Shown here: one piece after another, positions 1 through 9,421 of the stretch
Layout: the number at the start of each line of letters is the position of its first letter
Position numbering within the stretch: position 1 is the first letter of the stretch
NCBI RefSeq assembly: GCF_028682635.1
Contig: NZ_JANHLK010000027.1
Location: 17,097 to 81,096 of the forward strand
DNA from: Pseudomonas putida
GTDB lineage: Bacteria; Pseudomonadota; Gammaproteobacteria; Pseudomonadales; Pseudomonadaceae
Direction of reading: 5' to 3'
Length of the DNA stretch: 64,000 nucleotides
Notes under the pieces: model-generated
Told to the model about the DNA's origin: nothing
The model's input: only the letters and a program-made list of their open reading frames with translations
The model's database searches: none
Translations under genes and position numbers: made by a program

Positions 1-243
1 GTGGTCGCCTGTGACCCGGTCCATGCCGGCCTTGCTCAGCGCTTCGCCGCGGAACAGGTTGCCGCCGCCGATCACCAGGCCGACCTGGACACCGATGCCG
101 ACCAACTGGCCGACTTCCAGCGCCATGCGATCCAGAACCTTCGGGTCGATCCCGAACTCTTCCGAGCCCATCAGGGCCTCGCCGCTAAGCTTGAGTAGAA
201 TGCGTTTATAGCGAGCCTGATAACCACTGCCCTGCTGAGCCAT
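1..243 (-). CDS. pyrH: UMP kinase, N-terminal part (cut by window edge)
   Basis: PyrH phosphorylates UMP to UDP in the cytoplasm, the first step toward CTP and UTP. Only the first 81 residues are in the window; the rest lies beyond the left edge. The visible part begins [20 protein letters not shown] and shows the amino-acid-kinase features LKLSGEAL (residues 17-24) and the glycine-rich IGGGNLFRG segment (about 58-66). The start is the ATG at 243 with AGGAGAG just upstream on the minus strand. It follows rpsB and tsf in the same direction, the usual rpsB-tsf-pyrH order, but is separated from tsf by a probable terminator, so it may have its own promoter in 244-400. Confidence 0.97.
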
Positions 244-369
244 TGCGAATCTCTCCTGCGGCGTATTTTAAAAATTCTTTGCGAGCTGTTTTTCAGCTGG
301 CGTTCACTCTAGCGTGACGCTGCTTCAGCGCCATCGGAACATGGCTTTGTAAGCCAGTTCCAAGTGGAA

Positions 370-386
370 GCCAATTAAAAATTGGC
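370..386. other. Short AT-rich inverted repeat upstream of pyrH
   Basis: A 7-bp perfect inverted repeat, GCCAATT / AATTGGC, around an AAA loop lies between the tsf terminator and pyrH. It could be an operator or a 5' leader hairpin of pyrH. Nothing in the sequence decides between these. Confidence 0.35.
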
Positions 387-398
387 AACCCATCTGAA

Positions 399-430
399 AA
401 GAGGCTGCGCGCGTGAGCGGGCAGCCTCTT
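399..430 (-). terminator. Probable terminator of the rpsB-tsf transcript
   Basis: A 10-bp stem AAGAGGCTGC / GCAGCCTCTT encloses a 12-base loop. On the minus strand the stem is followed by a short T run (CTTTTC). It lies 24 bases downstream of the tsf stop codon, the expected place for the end of the rpsB-tsf mRNA. Confidence 0.75.
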
Positions 431-454
431 CAGGGCGACAGTTAAAAAACCGTC

Positions 455-1318
455 TTATTGCTTGGCGGCAGCCAGTTGTGCGGCAACTTCTTCAGCGAAG
501 TTGTCAACTGGCTTCTCGATGCCTTCGCCCACTTTGAAGTAGGTGAAGGAAACGATTTCAGCGCCGGCTTTCTTGGCCAGGGCACCTACGGTGACTTCCG
601 GGTTCATCACGAAAGCTTGCTCAACCAGGCTGGCTTCGGCCAGGAACTTGGTGATACGGCCGGCAATCATCTTCTCGACGATTTCAGCTGGCTTGCCTTT
701 CATCTTGTCTTCGTTCAAGGACAGGAAAACGCCCTTTTCACGCTCGATGGCTTCTGGCGAAACCTGCGATGGCAGCAGGAACTCAGGGTTGCTTGCCGCC
801 ACGTGCATGGCGATCTCTTTGGCCAGCTGAACATCGCCGCCCTTGAGAACAACAGCAACACCGATCTTGTTACCGTGCAGGTAAGTACCGACCACGTCAC
901 CTTCAACGCGAACCAGGCGACGGATGTTGACGTTTTCGCCAACTTTGGCCACCAGGGCTTCACGAGCCGATTCCTGAGCGGCGATCAGCGGAGCTGCGTC
1001 GGTCAGTTTTTCGTCGAATGCTTTTTCTACGCTGGCAGCAACGAAGTTCTTGAAGTCGTCTTGCAGTGCCAGGAAGTCGGTCTGCGAGTTCACTTCCAGC
1101 AGTACGGCGGACTTGTCGTCAGCCTTGATGGCGATGGCGCCTTCAGCGGCAACGTTGCCCGCTTTCTTGGCAGCCTTGATGGCGCCCGAAGCACGCATGT
1201 CATCAATGGCTTTCTCGATGTCGCCGCCGGCCTTGGTCAAGGCCTTTTTGCAGTCCATCATGCCTTCGCCAGTACGCTCGCGCAGTTCTTTGACCAACGC
1301 TGCAGTAATCTCTGCCAT
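455..1318 (-). CDS. tsf: Translation elongation factor Ts
   Basis: EF-Ts is the guanine-nucleotide exchange factor that regenerates EF-Tu-GTP during translation. The 287-residue protein begins MAEITAALVKELRERTGEGM, with the N-terminal UBA-like domain and the TGEGMMDCKKAL signature at residues 16-27, followed by the NSQTDF core motif. The reading frame extends 11 codons further upstream, but the ATG at 1318 is preceded by AGAGGAAT at good spacing and matches the family start. It lies downstream of rpsB in the same direction across 190 bases that hold a hairpin at 1454-1482. Length is normal for the family. Confidence 0.98.
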   Translation of the reverse strand: MAEITAALVKELRERTGEGMMDCKKALTKAGGDIEKAIDDMRASGAIKAAKKAGNVAAEGAIAIKADDKSAVLLEVNSQTDFLALQDDFKNFVAASVEKAFDEKLTDAAPLIAAQESAREALVAKVGENVNIRRLVRVEGDVVGTYLHGNKIGVAVVLKGGDVQLAKEIAMHVAASNPEFLLPSQVSPEAIEREKGVFLSLNEDKMKGKPAEIVEKMIAGRITKFLAEASLVEQAFVMNPEVTVGALAKKAGAEIVSFTYFKVGEGIEKPVDNFAEEVAAQLAAAKQ

Positions 1319-1453
1319 TTCAAAATTCCTCTTGGATAGGTTATCAACCATTCCACCCGATCGAACGGGCGTTCAATTCTTCCCGAACCACCCTTGTTAG
1401 CTGCCGCACGTTACAGATAGAGCAGTGGGCGCCGACAAATGGTTTTCGAGGTG

Positions 1454-1482
1454 GCAAAAAGGGGGCCAAGCCCCCTTTTTGC
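1454..1482 (-). terminator. Hairpin between rpsB and tsf (probable attenuator)
   Basis: A perfect 12-bp stem GCAAAAAGGGGG / CCCCCTTTTTGC with a 5-base loop lies 27 bases after rpsB and upstream of tsf. It looks like an intrinsic terminator. tsf must still be expressed, so it probably terminates only part of the transcripts, as is known for the rpsB-tsf spacer of E. coli. The partial read-through is inference. Confidence 0.8.
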
Positions 1483-1508
1483 TTACTGAGTCAACGCCAG
1501 GGCGTCAA

Positions 1509-2246
1509 TTACTCAGCTGCAGCCTGAGTTTCTTCAGCTGCGAACTCTACGGTGCCGCCGGCAACGTTGTTGCGACCACGGATCACAGCGTCAGCCATCG
1601 AACCCATGTACAGCTGGATAGCGCGGATTGCGTCATCGTTGCCTGGGATGATGTAGTCAACGCCTTCCGGGCTGCTGTTGGTATCGACTACGCCGATAAC
1701 CGGGATGCCCAGCTTGTTGGCTTCGGTGATCGCGATGCGCTCGTGATCAACGTCGATAACGAACAGAGCGTCTGGCAGACCGCCCATGTCCTTGATACCA
1801 CCCAGGGAACGATCCAGCTTTTCCAGGTCACGGGAGCGCATCAGCGCTTCTTTCTTGGTCAGCTTGGCGAAAGTACCGTCTTCGGCTTGTACTTCAAGGT
1901 CACGCAGACGCTTGATGGAAGCACGGATGGTCTTGAAGTTGGTCAGCATGCCGCCCAACCAGCGGTGATCGACGTACGGCGAACCGCAACGTGCTGCTTC
2001 TTCAGCAACGATCTTGCCAGCGGAACGCTTGGTGCCGACGAACAGAATCTTGTTTTTGCCCTGGGCCAGACGCTCTACGAAAGTCAGAGCTTCGTTGAAC
2101 ATTGGCAGGGTTTTTTCAAGGTTGATGATGTGGATCTTGTTACGCGCGCCGAAAATGTATTTACCCATTTTCGGGTTCCAGTAACGGGTCTGGTGACCGA
2201 AGTGCACACCGGCCTTCAGCATATCGCGCATGTTGACTTGGGACAT
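1509..2246 (-). CDS. rpsB: 30S ribosomal protein S2
   Basis: S2 is a late-assembling small-subunit protein that helps dock S1. The 245-residue protein starts MSQVNMRDMLKAGVHFGHQT and carries the S2 signatures GVHFGHQTRYWNPKM (13-27) and the GTKRSA segment, ending in an acidic alanine-rich tail. AAGGA precedes the ATG by six bases. It is first in the rpsB-tsf transcript and is divergent from map; the long leader at 2247-2392 is the likely site of autoregulation by S2. Confidence 0.98.
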   Translation of the reverse strand: MSQVNMRDMLKAGVHFGHQTRYWNPKMGKYIFGARNKIHIINLEKTLPMFNEALTFVERLAQGKNKILFVGTKRSAGKIVAEEAARCGSPYVDHRWLGGMLTNFKTIRASIKRLRDLEVQAEDGTFAKLTKKEALMRSRDLEKLDRSLGGIKDMGGLPDALFVIDVDHERIAITEANKLGIPVIGVVDTNSSPEGVDYIIPGNDDAIRAIQLYMGSMADAVIRGRNNVAGGTVEFAAEETQAAAE

Positions 2247-2618
2247 GATAGTTCCTTAATAAGTCGGGTTTGGCCTCCACGTATCCCAATGACCAACCAC
2301 CAGCATTTCGCTTGCGGCACCCAGGTCATCGTGTCGACACGTGTGTGGATTTAGGCTTTTCGGGGCATCCCCGGAAAGCGGCGCATTTTATACCACAAGG
2401 ATGGAAAAAACGGAACCCGGATTCTCAAATCGAGGCGAACGCACATCGCCAGCCCTTGGAATCCGCCCAGAATGCACCATTCTATAAGGAGAAGCGATGC
2501 ACTGAGCCGCGGATTTGCGCTGATCGTCTGTTAGAATCGCGTTTTTCAGGGCTGCGAAGATCGATCGCGCAACGCCCTTTTCGTCAAGAAAGCGCCATCG
2601 AGCGCAGAGAGAGCCTGT
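2247..2618. promoter_or_regulatory. Divergent rpsB/map intergenic region with probable rpsB promoter and leader
   Basis: This 372-base gap holds no gene that I support. On the minus strand an extended -10 (TGGTATAAAAT, around 2385-2395) would start a leader of about 130 nt before rpsB. The leader contains a CGGGG-CAT-CCCCG hairpin (2361-2373), the palindrome GTGTCGACAC (2331-2340), and a stem closed by ATGACC / GGTCAT (2289-2329). Structured S2-binding leaders upstream of rpsB are known in gammaproteobacteria, so autoregulation is likely but not shown. The map promoter should lie in about 2480-2600; I could not pick it out with confidence. Confidence 0.55.
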
Positions 2619-3401
2619 ATGACCGTCACCCTCAAAACCCCCGAGGACATCGCAAAAATGCGCGTCGCCGGCAAACTGGCCGCCGATGTGCTGGAAATGA
2701 TTGCTGAACATGTCAAACCGGGCGTTACCACCGATCAACTGAACCAGATCTGCCACGACTATATCGTCAACGAGCAGAAGGCCATCCCTGCCCCGCTGAA
2801 CTACAAGGGCTATCCCAAGTCGATCTGCACCTCGATCAACCATGTGGTCTGCCACGGCATCCCGAACGACAAGCCGCTCAAGGATGGCGACACCCTGAAC
2901 ATCGACGTCACCGTCATCAAGGATGGCTACCACGGCGACACCAGCCGCATGTTCCACGTCGGCACCGTGCCGGTCTGGGCCGAGCGACTGTCCCAGGTGA
3001 CCCAGGAATGCATGTACAAGGCGATCGAGATCGTCAAACCCGGCTGCCGCCTCGGCGACATCGGCGAAATCATCCAGAAGCACGCCGAGAAAAACGGCTT
3101 CTCGGTGGTTCGCGAGTTCTGCGGCCACGGCATCGGCAAGGTGTTCCATGAAGAGCCGCAGATCCTGCACTACGGCCGTGCCGGCACCGGCATGGAACTG
3201 AAGGCCGGCATGACCTTCACCATCGAGCCGATGATCAACCAGGGCAAGGCCGACACCAAGGTGCTGGGCGATGGCTGGACCGCGATCACCAAGGACCGCA
3301 AGCTGTCGGCACAGTGGGAACACACCCTGCTGGTGACCGAGACCGGTTACGAGATCTTCACCCTGCGCAGCGATGACACCATCCCCCGCGTTTCGGCCTG
3401 A
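2619..3401 (+). CDS. map: Methionine aminopeptidase, type I
   Basis: Removes the initiator methionine from nascent proteins in the cytoplasm. The 260-residue protein shows the pita-bread metal ligands of the family: Asp96 (LNIDVTV), Asp107 (GDTSRMF), His170 (GHGIGKVFHE), and the Glu residues in TIEPM and SAQWEHT near 203 and 234. These line up with the E. coli enzyme shifted by one residue. The start is the ATG following GAGAGAGCC. It is divergent from rpsB and 41 bases upstream of glnD, possibly in one transcript. Confidence 0.97.
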   Translation: MTVTLKTPEDIAKMRVAGKLAADVLEMIAEHVKPGVTTDQLNQICHDYIVNEQKAIPAPLNYKGYPKSICTSINHVVCHGIPNDKPLKDGDTLNIDVTVIKDGYHGDTSRMFHVGTVPVWAERLSQVTQECMYKAIEIVKPGCRLGDIGEIIQKHAEKNGFSVVREFCGHGIGKVFHEEPQILHYGRAGTGMELKAGMTFTIEPMINQGKADTKVLGDGWTAITKDRKLSAQWEHTLLVTETGYEIFTLRSDDTIPRVSA

Positions 3402-3442
3402 TCCGCTCACCGAACCCAGCCTATAGAAAGGAAAGCCAATCA

Positions 3443-6145
3443 ATGCCGCAGGTGGATCCCGAACTCTTCGATCGTGGCCAGTTCCAGGCTGAACTGGCCC
3501 TGAAGGCCAGCCCGATCGCGGCCTTCAAGAAGGCGATCCGCCAGGCGCGCGAAGTGCTCGACGGACGCTTTCGCAGCGGCCGGGACATTCGCCGATTGAT
3601 CGAGGACCGTGCCTGGTTCGTCGATAACCTCCTGCAAAAGGCCTGGGAGCAGTTCGACTGGAGTGAGGACGCCGACATCGCGCTGGTCGCGGTCGGCGGC
3701 TACGGTCGTGGCGAGCTGCACCCCTACTCCGACATCGACCTGTTGATCCTGCTCGACAGCGCCGACCACGAGGTTTTCCGCGATTCCATCGAGCGCTTCC
3801 TGACCCTGCTGTGGGACATCGGCCTGGAAGTCGGCCAGAGCGTTCGGTCGGTCGAGGAGTGCGCCATCGAAGCCCGCGCCGACCTGACAGTCGTCACCAA
3901 CCTGATGGAAAGCCGCACCATCTGCGGCCCGGAGCACTTGCGCCAGCGCATGCTGGATGTCACCAGCACCGCGCACATGTGGCCGAGCAAGGACTTCTTC
4001 CTGGCCAAGCGCGCCGAGCAGAAAGCCCGTCACCACAAGTACAACGACACCGAATACAACCTGGAACCCAACGTCAAGGGCTCGCCCGGCGGCCTGCGGG
4101 ATATCCAGACGATTCTGTGGGTGGCCCGTCGCGAGTACGGCACCTTGAACCTGCGGGCACTGGCCGGCGAAGGGTTCCTGGTCGAAAGCGAAAACGCCTT
4201 GCTGGCCTCCTCCCAGGAGTTCCTGTGGAAGGTCCGCTACGCCCTGCACATGCTCGCCGGGCGCGCCGAAGACCGCCTGCTGTTTGATCACCAGCGCACC
4301 ATTGCCGGGCTGCTGGGCTTTGAAGGGGACGACGCCAAGCAGGCCGTCGAGAACTTCATGCAGCAGTATTTCCGCGTGGTCATGAGCATTGCCCAGCTCA
4401 GCGACCTGATCATCCAGCACTTCGAGGAAGTCATCCTCGCACCGGAGGATGCAGCGCCGCCACAGCCGGTCAACTCGCGATTCCAGCTGCACGACGGCTA
4501 CATCGAGGCGCGTAACGACAATGTGTTCCGCCGCACGCCGTTCGCCATGCTCGAGATCTTCGTGCTGATGGCCCAGCAACCGGAAATCAAGGGCGTGCGC
4601 GCCGACACCATTCGTCTGCTGCGCGAAAATCGCCACCTGATCGACGACAACTTCCGCAACGACATTCGCAACACCAGCCTGTTCATCGAGCTGTTCAAAT
4701 GCAAGATCGGCATCCACCGCAACCTGCGCCGGATGAACCGCTACGGCATTCTCGGGCGTTATCTGCCGGAGTTCGGTTTCATCGTCGGGCAGATGCAGCA
4801 CGACCTGTTCCACATCTACACGGTCGACGCCCACACCCTGAACTTGATCAAGCACCTGCGTAAGTTGCAGTACACGCAAGTGTCGGAAAAATTCCCGTTG
4901 GCCAGCAAGCTCATGGCCAAGCTGCCCAAGCCTGAACTGATCTACCTCGCCGGGCTGTATCACGACATCGGCAAGGGCCGCCATGGCGATCACTCGGAGA
5001 TCGGCGCAGTGGACGCCGCCGCCTTCTGCCAGCGCCATCAACTGCCGGTGTGGGACAGCCGCCTGATCGTCTGGCTGGTGCAAAACCACCTGGTGATGTC
5101 GACCACGGCCCAGCGCAAGGATTTGTCCGACCCGCAGGTGATCCATGATTTCGCCCTGGCCGTGGGCGATGAAACCCGCCTCGACTACCTGTACGTGCTG
5201 ACGGTCGCCGACATCAACGCCACCAACCCGACCCTGTGGAATTCCTGGCGGGCCAGCCTGCTGCGCCAGCTCTACACCGAGACCAAGCGCGCCCTGCGTC
5301 GTGGCCTGGAAAACCCGGTGGACCGCGAAGAACAGATCCGCCAGACCCAGAGCGCCGCGCTGGACATCCTCGTGCGGGGCGGCACCGACCCGGACGACGT
5401 CGAGCAGTTGTGGGCGCAATTGGGTGACGACTATTTCCTGCGCCACACCGCCGGCGACGTCGCCTGGCACAGCGATGCGATCCTCCAGCAGCCGGCCGAC
5501 GGCGGGCCGCTGGTGCTGATCAAGGAAACCACCCAACGCGAGTTCGAGGGCGGCACGCAGATCTTCATCTACGCACCGGACCAGCACGACTTCTTCGCCG
5601 TGACCGTGGCCGCGATGGACCAGCTCAACCTGAACATCCATGACGCCCGGGTCATCACCTCCAGCAGCCAGTTCACCCTCGACACCTACATTGTGCTCGA
5701 CACCGACGGCGACTCGATCGGCGATAATCCGGCGCGGGTCAAGCAGATCCGTGACGGCCTGGCCGAAGCCCTGCGCAACCCGGACGACTACCCGACCATC
5801 ATCCAGCGCCGAGTGCCGCGCCAGCTCAAGCATTTCGCCTTTGCGCCACAGGTGACGATCCACAATGACGCCCAGCGTCCGGTGACCGTCCTGGAACTGA
5901 CCGCCCCTGACCGCCCCGGCCTGCTGGCACGGGTCGGCACGATTTTCCTGGAGTTCGACCTGTCGCTGCAAAACGCCAAGATCGCCACCCTCGGCGAGCG
6001 CGTGGAAGACGTGTTCTTCATTACCGACGCGAACAACCAGCCGTTGTCCGACCCGTTGTTGTGCAGTCGGTTACAAGACGCAATCGTCGAGCAGTTGAGT
6101 GTTAACCAGGAACCCGATATCAAGTTGTCGCGCATCAGTATCTGA
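3443..6145 (+). CDS. glnD: [Protein-PII] uridylyltransferase / uridylyl-removing enzyme
   Basis: GlnD senses glutamine and uridylylates or de-uridylylates PII proteins, setting nitrogen control. The 900-residue protein has an N-terminal nucleotidyltransferase site GGYGRGELHPYSDID (about 85-99), a GlnD-type central helical domain, an HD phosphohydrolase site YHDIGKGRHGDHS (about 506-518), and two C-terminal ACT domains beginning near residues 707 and 815 (the second with DRPGLL). Length and domain order are complete. AAGGAAAG precedes the ATG. A REPIN follows the stop codon, before dapC. Confidence 0.98.
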   Translation: MPQVDPELFDRGQFQAELALKASPIAAFKKAIRQAREVLDGRFRSGRDIRRLIEDRAWFVDNLLQKAWEQFDWSEDADIALVAVGGYGRGELHPYSDIDLLILLDSADHEVFRDSIERFLTLLWDIGLEVGQSVRSVEECAIEARADLTVVTNLMESRTICGPEHLRQRMLDVTSTAHMWPSKDFFLAKRAEQKARHHKYNDTEYNLEPNVKGSPGGLRDIQTILWVARREYGTLNLRALAGEGFLVESENALLASSQEFLWKVRYALHMLAGRAEDRLLFDHQRTIAGLLGFEGDDAKQAVENFMQQYFRVVMSIAQLSDLIIQHFEEVILAPEDAAPPQPVNSRFQLHDGYIEARNDNVFRRTPFAMLEIFVLMAQQPEIKGVRADTIRLLRENRHLIDDNFRNDIRNTSLFIELFKCKIGIHRNLRRMNRYGILGRYLPEFGFIVGQMQHDLFHIYTVDAHTLNLIKHLRKLQYTQVSEKFPLASKLMAKLPKPELIYLAGLYHDIGKGRHGDHSEIGAVDAAAFCQRHQLPVWDSRLIVWLVQNHLVMSTTAQRKDLSDPQVIHDFALAVGDETRLDYLYVLTVADINATNPTLWNSWRASLLRQLYTETKRALRRGLENPVDREEQIRQTQSAALDILVRGGTDPDDVEQLWAQLGDDYFLRHTAGDVAWHSDAILQQPADGGPLVLIKETTQREFEGGTQIFIYAPDQHDFFAVTVAAMDQLNLNIHDARVITSSSQFTLDTYIVLDTDGDSIGDNPARVKQIRDGLAEALRNPDDYPTIIQRRVPRQLKHFAFAPQVTIHNDAQRPVTVLELTAPDRPGLLARVGTIFLEFDLSLQNAKIATLGERVEDVFFITDANNQPLSDPLLCSRLQDAIVEQLSVNQEPDIKLSRISI

Positions 6146-6162
6146 ATCAAAAAACCGCCCCC

Positions 6163-6262
6163 TGTAGGAGCTGGCTTGCCAGCGATGGACTAATAGGCGC
6201 CGCGTTTACCCTGTAAAAACGCGTCATCGTTAACGACCATCGCTGGCAAGCCAGCTCCTACA
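6163..6262. repeat. REPIN (paired REP), glnD-dapC gap
   Basis: Two inverted 26-base arms (TGTAGGAGCTGGCTTGCCAG... and its exact complement, 6163-6188 and 6237-6262) flank a 48-base centre. Each arm is itself a hairpin (GCTGGCTTGCCAGC). This is the classical Pseudomonas REP doublet. Confidence 0.9.
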
Positions 6263-6300
6263 AAGGGCCGGCCAGCCGCCACACCGAACGAGATCTACCG

Positions 6301-7500
6301 ATGAACAACGCCCTGACCCAGCTCCAGCCCTACCCGTTCGAAAAGCTCCGCGCCCTGCTCGGCAGCGTCACGCCCAACCCCGACAAGCGCCCTATCGCGC
6401 TGTCGATCGGCGAACCCAAGCACCGCTCGCCAAGCTTCGTCGCCGAGGCCCTGGCCAGCAACCTGGATCAGATGGCCGTGTACCCGACCACCCTCGGCAT
6501 CCCGGCCCTGCGCGAAGCCATCGGCGCCTGGTGCGAGCGTCGCTTCGGCGTGCCGAACGGCTGGATCGACCCGGCGCGCAACGTGCTGCCGGTCAACGGT
6601 ACCCGCGAAGCGCTGTTCGCCTTCACCCAGACCGTGGTCAATCGTGGCGACGATGCGCTGGTAGTCAGCCCGAACCCCTTCTATCAGATCTACGAAGGCG
6701 CCGCGTTCCTCGCCGGGGCCAAGCCGCACTACCTGCCGTGCCTGGACGAAAACGGCTTCAACCCGGATTTCGATGCCGTTTCCCCGGACATCTGGAAACG
6801 CTGCCAGATCCTGTTCCTGTGCTCGCCGGGTAACCCGACCGGCGCTCTGATTCCGGTCGAGACCCTGAAGAAGCTGATCGCCCTGGCTGATGAGCACGAC
6901 TTCGTGATCGCCGCGGACGAGTGCTACAGCGAACTGTATTTCGACGAACAGACCCCGCCGGCCGGGCTGCTCAGCGCCTGCGTGGAATTGGGTCGCAAGG
7001 ACTTCAAGCGTTGCGTGGTCTTCCACAGCCTCTCCAAGCGCTCCAACCTGCCGGGCCTGCGTTCTGGCTTCGTGGCCGGTGACGCGGATATCCTCAAGGG
7101 CTTCCTGCTCTATCGCACCTACCACGGCTGCGCGATGCCGGTTCAAACCCAACTGGCCAGCGTCGCCGCGTGGAACGACGAAGTGCACGTACGCGCCAAC
7201 CGTGCGCTGTATCGCGAAAAGTATGACGCCGTGCTGGAAATCCTCAGCCCGGTGCTGGACGTGCAACGCCCGGACGGCGGTTTTTACCTGTGGCCGAATG
7301 TGGCCGGGGACGACGCAGCCTTCTGCCGCGACCTGTTCGAGCAGGAGCACGTGACCGTGGTGCCGGGCTCCTACCTGTCGCGGGATGTCGATGGCGTCAA
7401 TCCGGGTGCCGGCCGTGTGCGCATGGCGCTGGTTGCGCCGTTGGCCGAGTGTGTCGAGGCTGCGCAACGTATCCGCGACTTCATCCAGCGCCGCAAATAA
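6301..7500 (+). CDS. dapC: Succinyldiaminopimelate transaminase
   Basis: Class I/II PLP aminotransferase that makes N-succinyl-LL-diaminopimelate in the lysine/DAP pathway. The 399-residue protein has the PLP-binding lysine at Lys246 in FHSLSKRSN, an NPTGA loop, and the family start MNNALTQLQPYPFEKLRALL. It is complete. Upstream glnD and downstream genes are separated by REP or opposite-strand genes, so it is probably its own transcript. The specific DapC assignment rests on the N-terminus and on linkage to glnD and dapD; a general aspartate-aminotransferase-like role is the alternative. Confidence 0.92.
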   Translation: MNNALTQLQPYPFEKLRALLGSVTPNPDKRPIALSIGEPKHRSPSFVAEALASNLDQMAVYPTTLGIPALREAIGAWCERRFGVPNGWIDPARNVLPVNGTREALFAFTQTVVNRGDDALVVSPNPFYQIYEGAAFLAGAKPHYLPCLDENGFNPDFDAVSPDIWKRCQILFLCSPGNPTGALIPVETLKKLIALADEHDFVIAADECYSELYFDEQTPPAGLLSACVELGRKDFKRCVVFHSLSKRSNLPGLRSGFVAGDADILKGFLLYRTYHGCAMPVQTQLASVAAWNDEVHVRANRALYREKYDAVLEILSPVLDVQRPDGGFYLWPNVAGDDAAFCRDLFEQEHVTVVPGSYLSRDVDGVNPGAGRVRMALVAPLAECVEAAQRIRDFIQRRK

Positions 7501-7508
7501 CCGCGGGG

Positions 7509-9140
7509 TTATTTCACCTGGCCGAGCTTGGCTTCACTCAGATCCAGCTCACCCAACACCTCACGCAACACGTCATCGCCGATCTGGTGATGACGACTGA
7601 GGCTGTACAGCTCCAGGCGCTGCGCCCGCAGCGCCTTCAAGCGCAAACGCCGCTCCAGCAAATCCATCTGGAACGCCAGTGCCTGGGCTTCGGCCGAGTC
7701 ATTGAACACCTCCAGCTGATGCCGATATTCGGACATGATCCGCGCCTTGAGCTCTGCCGCCAGCGCCGCTTGAGCAGCGTCCTGTGGGTTGACCTCTTCG
7801 GTTTCGAGGGCATGGATCGCCGCTTCGGCGGTTTTGCGCCAGGCGTCGCGCACTTCATTGCGGCGCTTGTCGTCCGGGCTTTTCTCGATGCCGCGCAGCA
7901 GCAACGGCAAGGCAATGCACGCGGCGATCAACGACAGCAGAATCACCCCGGCGGCGATGAAGATCAGCAGGTCGCGCTCGGGAAATGCGTCGCCCCCCAT
8001 GAGCATCGGCACCGACAACACACCCGCCAGCGTCACCGCCCCGCGCACGCCACCGACGGTCAGCAACCAGCAGGAGCGCGCGCTCGGCACCCGGGTGATC
8101 TCATCCTTGCCGCGCCAGCGCCGCAGGACAATGGACAGGCGCCAGATGCTTTGCACCCAGACGAACCGCAGCACCAGCAACACCAGGAAAATCGCCAGCA
8201 CATCGAAGCATCGATACAACAGCGTCGGCCACAGCGAGGTTTCATGGCTGGCCACGGCCTTGACGATGTCCGGCAACTGCAAGCCCAGCAGCAGGAAGAT
8301 CAGGCCATTGAAGGCGAACTCGAGCAATGACCAGACGCTGCGATTGAGCAGCCGCGTGTTGGTCTGGCGCGGCAGCAGATCGAGCCAGCTCTGCATCATC
8401 CCCGCCGCGACCGCCGACAGGATGCCCGACGCCCCCACGCGCTCGGCCAGCACATACGCGGCAAACGGCAGCAACAACATGAAGACGACGTGGGTGGCCG
8501 GGTCATCCCAGCCACGGGCGATCATCCATGAGCGCAGGCGCCCCACCAACCAGCTCAATGCCACGCCGATGGCCAGGCCACCCACCGCCACCAAGACGAA
8601 GGTGACACTGGCGTTGGCCAGCGAGAACGCCCCGGTCACTGCCGCCACAAGGGCGAACTTGAACGTCACCAGACCCGAGGCATCGTTCATCAAGGCTTCG
8701 CCCTGCAGGATGTGCATCAAGGGCGTGGGCAAGCGATTCTGCGAGATCGCCGAGACCGCCACGGCGTCCGTGGGCGACAGCACTGCGGCCAAGGCAAAGG
8801 CTACCGGAAGCGGGATAGTCGGCAGCAACCAGTGAATGAAATACCCGGCGCCGACCACGGTAAACAGCACCAACCCCACCGCCAGAGTCAGGATCGGGCC
8901 ACGTAGTTGCCAGAATTCACGCTTGGGCATGCGCCAACCGTCGGAAAACAACAAAGGCGGCAGGAACAGGAACAGAAACAATTCAGGGTCCAACGCCACA
9001 TGCAGGCCGAGGGTCGGCCAGGCCAGCAAGGCGCCCGCGGCAATTTGTACCAACGGCAGTGGCAGCGGGATCACCCGCCCGAGCAAGCGCGAAACGCCTA
9101 CCAGCATCAACAGGATCAGGACGGTGTAGGCGGTTTGCAT
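7509..9140 (-). CDS. Na+/H+ antiporter, CPA1 family
   Basis: Inner-membrane cation/proton antiporter for pH and sodium homeostasis. The 543-residue protein has about 12 hydrophobic segments over residues 1-400, with the CPA1 features PPLLFSDGWRM, a helix-breaking LSPTDAVAVSAI and GEALMNDASGLVTFK, the last holding the conserved acidic ion-binding site. A charged cytoplasmic tail of about 130 residues follows. It is convergent with dapC (8 bases between the stops). The exact ion preference cannot be read from sequence. The Shine-Dalgarno site upstream of the ATG is weak. Confidence 0.92.
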   Translation of the reverse strand: MQTAYTVLILLMLVGVSRLLGRVIPLPLPLVQIAAGALLAWPTLGLHVALDPELFLFLFLPPLLFSDGWRMPKREFWQLRGPILTLAVGLVLFTVVGAGYFIHWLLPTIPLPVAFALAAVLSPTDAVAVSAISQNRLPTPLMHILQGEALMNDASGLVTFKFALVAAVTGAFSLANASVTFVLVAVGGLAIGVALSWLVGRLRSWMIARGWDDPATHVVFMLLLPFAAYVLAERVGASGILSAVAAGMMQSWLDLLPRQTNTRLLNRSVWSLLEFAFNGLIFLLLGLQLPDIVKAVASHETSLWPTLLYRCFDVLAIFLVLLVLRFVWVQSIWRLSIVLRRWRGKDEITRVPSARSCWLLTVGGVRGAVTLAGVLSVPMLMGGDAFPERDLLIFIAAGVILLSLIAACIALPLLLRGIEKSPDDKRRNEVRDAWRKTAEAAIHALETEEVNPQDAAQAALAAELKARIMSEYRHQLEVFNDSAEAQALAFQMDLLERRLRLKALRAQRLELYSLSRHHQIGDDVLREVLGELDLSEAKLGQVK

Positions 9141-9231
9141 AAAACGGAAATCTCAGACGATCGACAGCGTTGAACTGCCATATTAGCCGCTTAGGATACG
9201 TCTGACCGTTGTACCTATGTCGCAGCCCCCG

Positions 9232-9321
9232 TGTGGGAGCCAGCCTGCTGGCGATGGCGGCGCCAAATTCAATACTGATGCCGACAGATCCGACGCTATC
9301 GCCAGCAGGCTGGCTCCCACA
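9232..9321. repeat. REPIN in the antiporter/arsC-like gap
   Basis: Paired inverted arms beginning TGTGGGAGCCAGCCTGCTGG and ending in the complement, with a 40-odd base centre. It overlaps an upstream in-frame extension of the next gene, which is why the later start was chosen for that gene. Confidence 0.9.
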
Positions 9322-9421
9322 GGTTTTGCAGTGGGAAATCGACCTCAAGCGCCGCGAAACCGTCCGGCCATGGCATAATCCGACACCTTTTATTTCCGAC
9401 ACCTGTAAAGGGGGCGATTCC

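Noticed and set aside
3440..5971. 843-codon open frame on the minus strand
   Set aside because: It lies wholly opposite glnD, whose domains are complete. Long antisense frames are expected in GC-rich coding DNA, and its protein is rich in low-complexity V/Q/H/D runs without a family match.
9209..9421. Upstream start of the ArsC-like gene
   Set aside because: It would encode 71 extra residues mostly from a REPIN, whereas the TTG at 9422 has a good ribosome site and gives the family length.
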